Assembly: GCA_023423275.1 (NCBI GenBank)
Contig: JAFAFW010000047.1
Span: forward strand, 1-6,222
Direction of reading: 5' to 3'
Source: Pseudomonadota bacterium
GTDB lineage: Bacteria > Pseudomonadota > Alphaproteobacteria > Rhizobiales > Hyphomicrobiaceae
DNA: 6,222 bases
In this document: in pieces, positions 1 through 5,102 of the stretch
How the letters are laid out: every line of letters begins with the position of its first letter
Numbering within the stretch: position 1 is the first letter of the stretch
Program-made: the position numbers and the translations under genes
The notes under the pieces: model-generated
The model's input: only the letters and a program-made list of their open reading frames with translations
Databases searched by the model: none
Told to the model about the DNA's origin: nothing

Positions 1-279
1 GGCAAGAAGAAGCGCGCGATGATCTACAACGTCTGCCATCACGAGCAGGCGTTCAAGGAAACTGGCGCGCAGGCGGTGTCCTACACCACGGGCGTGCCGC
101 CGGTCGTCGGCGCCATGATGCTGTTCAACGGATCGTGGAAGAAGCCGGGCGGCGTCTACAACGTCGAGCAGCTTCCGCCCAAGCCGTTCATGGACGAGAT
201 CGGCAAGCAGGGCCTGCCCTGGCACCTGAAGGAAATGGCCATGGACGAGCAGGCCGAGCTGTTCGCCGTTAAAACTTGA
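1..279 (+). CDS. Carboxy(nor)spermidine synthase, saccharopine dehydrogenase family (3' part only)
   Basis: This is the last 92 codons of a gene that enters from the left edge; frame 1 is open from base 1 and ends at TGA 277-279. The visible protein contains SYTTGVPPVVGAMM, then FNGSW, PGGVYNVEQLPPKPFMDEI and GLPWHLKE. This resembles the C-terminal substrate-side domain of saccharopine-dehydrogenase-like enzymes. In polyamine synthesis such enzymes use NADPH to reductively condense aspartate semialdehyde with a diamine, giving carboxyspermidine or carboxynorspermidine in the cytoplasm. The next gene downstream encodes the matching decarboxylase, which supports this assignment over lysine metabolism. 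The Rossmann NADPH-binding half lies outside the window, so cofactor motifs cannot be checked. A lysine-pathway saccharopine dehydrogenase remains a less likely alternative. Confidence 0.8.
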   Translation, partial: GKKKRAMIYNVCHHEQAFKETGAQAVSYTTGVPPVVGAMMLFNGSWKKPGGVYNVEQLPPKPFMDEIGKQGLPWHLKEMAMDEQAELFAVKT

Positions 280-313
280 GTCCAGGCGACGCAAGTTGTG
301 AACGCCTTTGTAT

Positions 314-356
314 GCGGCCGTCGTTGCGCAAGCTGACGGCCGCGCCTCAGGCGCGG
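314..356. repeat. Two overlapping GC-rich inverted repeats after the synthase gene
   Basis: GCGGCCGTC at 314-322 is the exact reverse complement of GACGGCCGC at 335-343 (9 bp stem, 12-base loop containing the palindrome TTGCGCAA). Its right arm overlaps a second hairpin, CCGCGCC 340-346 with GGCGCGG 350-356 (7 bp, 3-base loop). The block starts 34 bases after the stop codon of the upstream gene. The two hairpins share bases 340-343 and so exclude each other. No T-run follows, so this is not a standard intrinsic terminator. It could still slow 3' decay or be part of a repeat element. Confidence 0.55.
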
Positions 357-374
357 GACCCCTTGGGCCCATGC

Positions 375-451
375 CGCTTCGCGGCCAAGACAGGTGTCGC
401 TTCGCGGCCAAGACAGCCGCATCGCGGCACGATAAAGGGCTGCTTCGCGGC
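375..451 (+). repeat. 19-base direct repeat, 23-base period, with a decayed third copy
   Basis: CGCTTCGCGGCCAAGACAG occurs at 375-393 and again, identically, at 398-416, a period of 23 bases. A shorter match, TGCTTCGCGGC, follows at 441-451, and GCCGCATCGCGGC lies between at 416-428. The unit has no reading frame of its own and lies in the gap before nspC. It looks like a small local duplication or the remains of an intergenic repeat family. There are too few copies and too little regularity for a CRISPR array. Confidence 0.6.
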
Positions 452-467
452 TGACGCGGCGCTCTTT

Positions 468-523
468 ACCTCTCCCGTGGGGAGAGGTCGGAAGCGATCT
501 CAAGATCGCTTCCGGGTGAGGGG
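468..523. repeat. REP-like double-hairpin palindromic element
   Basis: Two adjacent perfect hairpins are visible. ACCTCTCCC 468-476 pairs with GGGAGAGGT 480-488 (9 bp, 3-base loop). CGGAAGCGATCT 489-500 pairs with AGATCGCTTCCG 503-514 (12 bp, with a loop that in practice would open to about 4 bases). The tail GGTGAGGGG at 515-523 can also pair partly with the left end, giving a cruciform-like fold. Elements opening with CCTCTCCC and closing with GGGTGAGGGG recur between genes in Bradyrhizobium-type genomes; that is from memory, not a search. With no T-run behind it, a terminator role is less likely than a dispersed repeat. Confidence 0.75.
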
Positions 524-539
524 TTAGGACGGTCACTGT

Positions 540-566
540 TTGACGTCCACGTGAGCCGAATACCCA
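540..566 (+). promoter_or_regulatory. Weak candidate sigma-70 promoter before nspC
   Basis: TTGACG at 540-545 is close to the -35 consensus, and the AT-containing stretch AATACC/TACCCA at 559-566 sits 13-15 bases on as a poor -10 match with short spacing. It lies after the palindromic element and 37-63 bases upstream of the nspC ATG. The position suits an independent promoter for nspC, but the -10 is weak and the call rests on the -35 alone. Confidence 0.2.
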
Positions 567-589
567 CCCAGGCACTACGCCTGCTTCAT

Positions 590-596
590 GAGGGGG
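590..596 (+). promoter_or_regulatory. Ribosome binding site that decides the nspC start
   Basis: GAGGGGG at 590-596 is a strong Shine-Dalgarno match lying 6 bases before ATG 603. It overlaps the in-frame ATG at 588, which has no purine-rich stretch before it, and so favours 603 as the real start. Confidence 0.7.
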
Positions 597-602
597 CCCG
601 CT

Positions 603-1742
603 ATGGCGCCAGTCTTTCCCGCCACGATGAACACGCCCGCCTACGTGCTGGACGTCGCCGCCCTGAAGCGCAACCTCGCGACCGTCGCCCGCATCAAGCG
701 CGAGGCCGGGTGCAAGATCCTGCTCGCCACCAAGGCGTGGGCGCTGCCCGCCGCCTTCCCGCTGATGCGCGACGTGCTCGACGGCACCACCGCCAGCGGC
801 GAGTACGAGGCGCGCATGGGCCACGAGGAATTCGGCAAGGAAGTGCACGTCTACGCTCCGGCCTACGCGCCGGGCGAAGTCGAGCGGCTGACCAAAATCG
901 CCGATCACATCTATTTCAATTCGCCCGAGCAGATGGCGCACTACGCGCCGCTGGCGAAGGCCGCGGGCCGTCACATCGGCATCCGCGTCAATCCCGGCTA
1001 TTCCAACGCGACGCTCGGCGGCGCGCTGTATGATCCGTGCGCGCCATGCTCGCGCTTCGGCACGGTGGCGGCTGACCTCGACCAGCTGCCGTGGGACGAC
1101 ATCGACATCTTCCACGTCCACGCCCTGTGCGAGAGCCTGGCCGACGGCTCCGTCGGGCTGATCCAGCACGTCGCGAAAAACTTCGCGCCCTACATCCGGC
1201 GCGTGAAGACGGTCAATTTCGGAGGCGGCCATTTCGTCAACAAGCCGGGCTATGACGTCGACAAGCTGATCGCGGCGATCAAGGCGTTCCGCTCCGAGTT
1301 CGGCGTCGAGGTGGTGCTGGAGCCGGGCGCGGGCATCATCGTCGACACCGGCTATCTGGTGGCGAGCGTCATCGGCCTGCATCGCAACGAGAAGGACATC
1401 GCCATTCTCGATGCGTCGGCGAGCTGCCACATGCCCGACGTGCTGGAAGTGCCGTACACGCCCGAGATCATCGGCGCGGCCAAGCCCGGCGTGCACGCGC
1501 ACGGCTACATCCTGGGCGGCAAGACCTGCATGACCGGCGACATCATCGGCGAGTACTCATTTCCCGCGCCGCTGAACGTGGGCGACCGCATCGTCTTCAC
1601 CGACATGATGCAGTACAGCTTCGTGAAGAATAACACCTTCAACGGCACCCGCCGCCCGGACCTCGCGATGCTGGACGAAGACGGCACGTACACGGTGCTG
1701 CGCTCGTTCGGGTACGAAGATTTTCGGCATACGTTGGGGTGA
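603..1742 (+). CDS. nspC: Carboxynorspermidine/carboxyspermidine decarboxylase
   Basis: This PLP enzyme (alanine racemase fold, group IV decarboxylase relative) removes CO2 from carboxynorspermidine or carboxyspermidine, the last step to norspermidine or spermidine. From ATG 603 it has 379 residues, a normal family length. Visible landmarks are ATKAWALP with the PLP lysine K44, HVHALCE at 171-177, the glycine loop FGGGH at 206-210, the phosphate-binding EPGAG at 240-244, CHMPDVLEVPY from 275, GKTCMTGD with C309 and D313 (the active-site Cys-Asp region of the family), and YSFVKNNTFNG from 338. The start at 603 is chosen for the Shine-Dalgarno sequence ahead of it; 588 and 627 are in-frame alternatives. 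The upstream neighbour encodes the matching synthase, but 323 bases of repeat-rich DNA separate them, so they may not be tightly co-transcribed. The product (spermidine or norspermidine) cannot be read from sequence. Confidence 0.95.
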   Translation: MAPVFPATMNTPAYVLDVAALKRNLATVARIKREAGCKILLATKAWALPAAFPLMRDVLDGTTASGEYEARMGHEEFGKEVHVYAPAYAPGEVERLTKIADHIYFNSPEQMAHYAPLAKAAGRHIGIRVNPGYSNATLGGALYDPCAPCSRFGTVAADLDQLPWDDIDIFHVHALCESLADGSVGLIQHVAKNFAPYIRRVKTVNFGGGHFVNKPGYDVDKLIAAIKAFRSEFGVEVVLEPGAGIIVDTGYLVASVIGLHRNEKDIAILDASASCHMPDVLEVPYTPEIIGAAKPGVHAHGYILGGKTCMTGDIIGEYSFPAPLNVGDRIVFTDMMQYSFVKNNTFNGTRRPDLAMLDEDGTYTVLRSFGYEDFRHTLG

Positions 1743-1773
1743 GGGAGTAGCGATCACTAGTCCAGCGATGAGC

Positions 1774-1805
1774 GATATGCTAATGGTCCGTTTAAGGATC
1801 ATATC
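1774..1805. repeat. Inverted repeat upstream of the HEPN-like gene
   Basis: GATATG 1774-1779 and CATATC 1800-1805 are exact reverse complements. An alternative pairing, ATGGTCC 1783-1789 with GGATCAT 1796-1802, needs one G-U pair and leaves a 6-base loop. Three AGCGAT hexamers sit alongside at 1749, 1764 and 1771. This is the only ordered feature in the 102-base gap between nspC and the next gene. It could be an operator or a leader hairpin, but arms of this length can occur by chance. Confidence 0.25.
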
Positions 1806-1834
1806 TACAAATGCTGTCGGCTGCGCCGTATCGC

Positions 1835-1839
1835 AGGAG
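1835..1839 (+). promoter_or_regulatory. Ribosome binding site of the HEPN-like gene
   Basis: AGGAG at 1835-1839 lies 5 bases before ATG 1845. It fixes the start of the following gene and shows that the gene has its own good translation signal. Confidence 0.7.
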
Positions 1840-1844
1840 CGTTT

Positions 1845-2645
1845 ATGCAAGTGAAGTCCAATTTGGACCGCTTCAAGAAGGATCTGGAAGATCTTGTCAA
1901 TCTGGGCGAGTCGCTCAACATTTCTATGCTTAGAGCGGAATACCCAGAGAAAATAGATGCGCAGCTCGAAGCACAAATCGGTAAGGAGAAACTTGCATCC
2001 TACATCAAGTCTATTCTAGAGTTTAAAGTTAGTTATGAGCGCTGGTACTCAGAAGCGCTAGTTCTTCTGAAACAGCTATTACCCGACAGAGTCGCCAATT
2101 TCATTTCACTGTATGAAAAACCGAAGGCCCGAAAAGAAGTTCAATACGGCAACTATGTTATTCAGGATTATCTGCAAGGGCTTCGTGTAACGAACGGGGC
2201 GCAAACCGTTGTCGACTCGTCTGCGGCCATACCGCAGTTTAAGCAGCAGCTAGCAATATTGAAGTCGGCTAAATCTAGGTTTGAAAGTTCCTTGTTTGAA
2301 ATGAGACAGCTTGTTCAAGCAGATTTGTTCGATTCCGAAATCGGCAGCGCTCGTGAACTTTACAAAAGCAAATTTCTTCGGGCTGCCGGAGTCGTGCTCG
2401 AAAAGCATCTTCATCAAGTTTGCGAGGACCGCGGCATAACGATTCCCAAGAAGACGCCAGGGCTGAGCGATTTGAACGAACTTATGCGGAAAAATGGTGT
2501 AATTGATGTTCCGCAATGGCGACAATTGAGCTTCTTGGCCGACATCAGGAATCTTTGTGCACATAACAAGAAGACGGAGCCGACGGCAGAGCAAGTCGCA
2601 GACCTTATCGACGGAGCAGAGAAAGCTATAAAGACGATTGCGTAG
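1845..2645 (+). CDS. Uncharacterised protein with C-terminal HEPN-like domain
   Basis: This 266-residue soluble protein has no signal peptide or membrane segment and looks almost wholly helical. Residues 1-160 form a charged helical region (WYSEALVLLKQLLPDR, then YEKPKARKE, YVIQDYLQGL and FESSLFEMRQLVQADLFDSE) that I can tie to no named domain. The C-terminal part, about 170-265, has AAGVVLEKHLHQVCE (180-194), FLADIRNLCAHNKK (230-243) and a final helix rich in Glu and Lys. RNLCAH gives R235, N236 and H240, which fits the R-x4-6-H motif of HEPN RNases and suggests metal-independent RNA cleavage by a dimer. From memory, similar proteins of unknown role occur across many bacteria. The gene is AT-richer than its neighbours (27/60 G+C at 1921-1980 against 39/60 at 1261-1320, counted by hand) and uses codons such as ATA, AAA and TTT freely, suggesting horizontal transfer. 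A defence or toxin role is inference. No antitoxin gene is visible. Confidence 0.75.
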   Translation: MQVKSNLDRFKKDLEDLVNLGESLNISMLRAEYPEKIDAQLEAQIGKEKLASYIKSILEFKVSYERWYSEALVLLKQLLPDRVANFISLYEKPKARKEVQYGNYVIQDYLQGLRVTNGAQTVVDSSAAIPQFKQQLAILKSAKSRFESSLFEMRQLVQADLFDSEIGSARELYKSKFLRAAGVVLEKHLHQVCEDRGITIPKKTPGLSDLNELMRKNGVIDVPQWRQLSFLADIRNLCAHNKKTEPTAEQVADLIDGAEKAIKTIA

Positions 2646-2655
2646 GCGCCCTTCC

Positions 2656-3570
2656 ATGACCAGTGCTATTGCCTCGCTCCTCTTCCCCGACGCCGACCCG
2701 GCCATCCGCTGGCAAGTGCTGCGTAATCTGACGGACTCCCCCACCGATGCCATCGCCGCTGAACGGGCGCGTGTTCCGCATGAAGGTTGGGGTGCGCGGT
2801 TGCTCTCGCTGCAAACACCGGACGGGCACTGGAACGACGAGCAGGAACACGGCTGGATGACCACCATGGATGCGCTCGCGCTGCTGCAGCGCTTCGGGGT
2901 GGATCCGGAGGACGCGCGGGTGCGCGCCGCGCTCGATCTCGTGCAGGCGCGGATCACGTGGCATCAGATCGGCGGCGAGCCGTTCTTCGACGGCGAAACC
3001 GAAGCCTGCATCAACGGGCAGATCCTGGCGTCGGGCGCGTACTTCGGCGCGCCGGTCGAGCGTCTGCTGGCGCGGCTGCTGAGTGAGCAACTCGCCGACG
3101 GCGGCTGGAACTGCGAGGCGCCTGGTAGCACGCGCTCCTCGTTTCACTCCACCATTTGCGTGCTCGAAGGGCTGTTGGAATATGAAAGGCGGCACGGCCC
3201 CACGCCCGATGTGGCGGACGCCGCGCGGCGCGGACAGGACTACCTGCTGGAGCGGCGCATGCTCCGCTCGCCGACGACCGGCGAAATCATCAACGCCAAG
3301 TGGATGCAGTTCACGTTCCCGCCGAACTGGCAGTACGACGTGCTGCGCGGCCTGGATTATCTGCGCGACGCGGGCGTCACGCCGGACGAGCGCGTCGCCG
3401 AGGCCATCGCGCTGGTCGAGCAGAAGCGCACGGAGGACGGCCGCTGGCTGCTCGATGCGCTGCCTATCGACTGGGACCGTCTCGCCTTCGACGTCGAGCC
3501 GGACGTCGGCCAGCCGAGCCGCTGGAATACGCTGCGCGCACTCCGCGTGCTGAAATGGGCGGGGCACTAG
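2656..3570 (+). CDS. Squalene cyclase/prenyltransferase-repeat (alpha/alpha-barrel) protein
   Basis: This is a 304-residue cytoplasmic protein with repeated helical units of the squalene-cyclase/prenyltransferase type. QW-like turns recur at QTPDGHW (53-59), LADGGWNCE (146-154) and TEDGRW (259-264), and helical stretches lie between them. C153 and H164, in NCE and FHST, resemble the Cys/His region of prenyltransferase beta-subunit folds, but no full zinc site can be assigned. The class II cyclase motif DXDD is absent, and the protein is less than half the length of squalene-hopene cyclase, so a true cyclase activity is doubtful. ATG 2656 is preferred over an in-frame TTG at 2638 that would overlap the upstream gene; its ribosome site is weak. 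It begins 10 bases after the HEPN-like stop and may be read from the same transcript, although its base composition matches the rest of the chromosome. The substrate is unknown. Confidence 0.75.
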   Translation: MTSAIASLLFPDADPAIRWQVLRNLTDSPTDAIAAERARVPHEGWGARLLSLQTPDGHWNDEQEHGWMTTMDALALLQRFGVDPEDARVRAALDLVQARITWHQIGGEPFFDGETEACINGQILASGAYFGAPVERLLARLLSEQLADGGWNCEAPGSTRSSFHSTICVLEGLLEYERRHGPTPDVADAARRGQDYLLERRMLRSPTTGEIINAKWMQFTFPPNWQYDVLRGLDYLRDAGVTPDERVAEAIALVEQKRTEDGRWLLDALPIDWDRLAFDVEPDVGQPSRWNTLRALRVLKWAGH

Positions 3571-3598
3571 AGCGTTTCCGCCTCATTCGGAAACGCTC
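3570..3598. repeat. 11-bp hairpin overlapping the stop codon
   Basis: GAGCGTTTCCG at 3570-3580 is the exact reverse complement of CGGAAACGCTC at 3588-3598, with a 7-base loop. Its first base is the last base of the TAG stop of the preceding gene. The stem could end or protect that transcript, but CGTTGTCA follows rather than a T-run, so it is not a classical intrinsic terminator. GAGCGTTT-type repeats are frequent between genes in related alphaproteobacteria (recollection). Confidence 0.6.
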
Positions 3599-3600
3599 CG

Positions 3601-3703
3601 TTGTCATCCCGGAATTTCGCGTGAGCGAAATATCCGGGACCCAGGCGGGATTTTCGTCGTCCCTGGGTCCCGGCTCTCCGCTTCGCTCCAGCCGGGATGA
3701 CAA
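3601..3703. repeat. 103-base nested palindromic intergenic element
   Basis: The outer arms TTGTCATCCCGG 3601-3612 and CCGGGATGACAA 3692-3703 are perfect reverse complements. Inside, CCGGGACCCAGG 3634-3645 pairs exactly with CCTGGGTCCCGG 3662-3673. Between the two arm pairs sit two side hairpins: ATTTCGC 3614-3620 with GCGAAAT 3625-3631, and a looser one at 3672-3693 (GGCT with AGCC, around TCCGCTTCGCTCCA). The whole folds into a cross-shaped figure with no coding capacity. It matches the GTCATCCCGG-type repeats seen in many copies in alphaproteobacterial genomes, probably a non-autonomous miniature element. No target-site duplication is evident. Confidence 0.8.
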
Positions 3704-3829
3704 ACGGATGGTTCGATCTAAACCGGAAGGACTTTAAGCGGCTTCCACTCGCTCCCTTATCGCTTGTCCTCGGCGCACGCGGATTGCACTCTGCGCGGAA
3801 CGAGACGCCTGCGCGATGGTTGAGATCAG

Positions 3830-5089
3830 ATGCTGACGAAATGGCGATGGACCTTGCTGCAGTTGTCGCGCCGCCTTTGGGTGCGCGCGTCGCTGATCGG
3901 CGCGCTGGGCATCGTCACGGCGGTGCTGGCGGCCTTCGGTGAGCGCTTCATTCCCTGGCAGGTGACGGCCAAAATCGGCGCCGACGCTGTCGATGACATT
4001 CTCAAGATCATCGCCTCCAGCATGCTCGCTGTTACAACGTTTTCGTTGAGCGTCATGACGTCCGCCTACAGCGCGGCGACCAACAGCGTCACGCCGCGCG
4101 CCACCAAGCTGCTGATGCAGGATCAGGTGACGCAGAATGTGCTGGCGACGTTCATCGGCTCGTTCCTGTTTGCCCTGGTCGGCATCATCCTGCTGAAGAC
4201 CGGCATCTACGGTGATAGCGGCCGCGCCGTGCTGTTCGTCGCGACCGTCGGCGTGGTGCTGCTGGTCGTCATCGCCTTGCTGGGGTGGATCGATCACCTG
4301 TCGCGGCTCGGGCGGGTCGGCGAAACCATGAACGAGATCGAGGAGGTGACGCTCAAGGCCATCTCGGATCGTCTGTCCGCGCCGTTCCTCGGCGGCCATG
4401 CGTTCGACCTCGCCCAGGGACCGCCCGATGGGGCAATTGAGATTTTGTCGAAGAAGACAGGCTATATCCAGCACGTCGACGTCGATGGCTTGGCGACGTG
4501 CGTCGATGCCTTCGAGGGCGAGATTTACGTGGGCGTGCTGCCCGGCGGTTTCGTGCACCCGCGCAAGCCGCTTCTGTGGGTGGCCGCGGATACTGAGATC
4601 AGCGACGACGTGGCCGATGATTTGCGCAATTGTTTTTCGACCGGCTCGGAGCGCTCGTTCGATCAGGATCCGCGTTTCGGCTTTATCGTGATGGCGGAGG
4701 TGGCGTCGCGGGCGTTGTCGCAGGCCATCAATGACTCCGGCACTGCGATCGAGGTGATCGGCCGGATGACGCGGCTGCTGGTGCGCTGGGGCGAGGGCAG
4801 GCGCGAGGATGACATGCCGGAGGTCGCGTATCCGCGCCTGCACGTGCCTCCGATCACGACGGCGGACGTCTTCGACGATGCGTTCAACATCATCGCCCGT
4901 GACGGTGCCGGATTGATCGAAGTGCAACTGCGGCTGCAGAAGGCGCTCGCGGGGCTCAGCGAGATCGGTGACGAGACGTTCCGCGCATGCGCGCGGCAGC
5001 AGTCGCGGCTGGGGATGAAGCGTGCCGTTCAAGCGTTGCCCGAGCAGGATGTCGCGCGGCTGCGCGAGGTGATGCCAGAGGCGTCTTGA
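3830..5089 (+). CDS. DUF2254 family membrane protein
   Basis: This 419-residue protein belongs by recognition to the DUF2254 group of predicted inner-membrane proteins, whose function is unknown. Four hydrophobic segments lie in the N-terminal 155 residues: about 20-37, 57-76, 104-122 and 133-153. The family-typical stretch TTFSLSVMTSAYSAATNSVT (69-88) follows the second segment and leads into PRATKLLMQDQ. The remaining 265 residues form a soluble, probably cytoplasmic domain with alternating beta-like and helical stretches (GYIQHVDVDGLA, YVGVLPGGFVHPRKPLLWVAAD, DQDPRFGFIVMAEVASRALSQ). The start is fixed by an in-frame TGA at 3821-3823 directly before ATG 3830; the ribosome site is weak (GAGA at 3822-3825). 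The length is normal for the family. It stands alone on this strand and ends 13 bases from the convergent thiolase gene. The family may act in ion or stress physiology, but nothing here shows that. Confidence 0.85.
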   Translation: MLTKWRWTLLQLSRRLWVRASLIGALGIVTAVLAAFGERFIPWQVTAKIGADAVDDILKIIASSMLAVTTFSLSVMTSAYSAATNSVTPRATKLLMQDQVTQNVLATFIGSFLFALVGIILLKTGIYGDSGRAVLFVATVGVVLLVVIALLGWIDHLSRLGRVGETMNEIEEVTLKAISDRLSAPFLGGHAFDLAQGPPDGAIEILSKKTGYIQHVDVDGLATCVDAFEGEIYVGVLPGGFVHPRKPLLWVAADTEISDDVADDLRNCFSTGSERSFDQDPRFGFIVMAEVASRALSQAINDSGTAIEVIGRMTRLLVRWGEGRREDDMPEVAYPRLHVPPITTADVFDDAFNIIARDGAGLIEVQLRLQKALAGLSEIGDETFRACARQQSRLGMKRAVQALPEQDVARLREVMPEAS

Positions 5090-5102
5090 GCGGCCCCCGA
5101 GT

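Noticed and set aside
375..451. CRISPR array
   Set aside because: There are only two exact copies with a 4-base gap between them and no spacers of normal length; no cas genes are in view.
468..523. Rho-independent terminator of the synthase gene
   Set aside because: The stems are strong, but no T-run follows either, and the element is almost 190 bases from the stop codon; a REP-like repeat explains it better.
551..1033. Plus-strand frame of 160 codons overlapping the start of nspC
   Set aside because: Its protein is Arg/Ala-rich and without motifs, and it overlaps the PLP-lysine region of nspC in another frame.
156..1502. Long open frame of 448 codons on the minus strand
   Set aside because: It lies opposite nspC and the upstream gap, is rich in Arg, His and Asp as expected from a GC-rich antisense frame, and resembles no family; nspC is unmistakable.
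1747..2648. Flanking direct repeats as an insertion scar around the HEPN-like gene (GTAGCG at 1747-1752 against GTAGGCG at 2642-2648)
   Set aside because: The match is too short and imperfect, and the right copy overlaps the stop codon; there are no terminal inverted repeats to support a transposed unit.
2626..3567. Open frame of 313 codons on the minus strand
   Set aside because: It is an antisense shadow of the helical-repeat gene, with no recognisable motif.
5090..5102. Bidirectional terminator between the convergent DUF2254 and thiolase genes
   Set aside because: The 13-base gap has no inverted repeat or T/A run; termination must happen elsewhere or by another mechanism.
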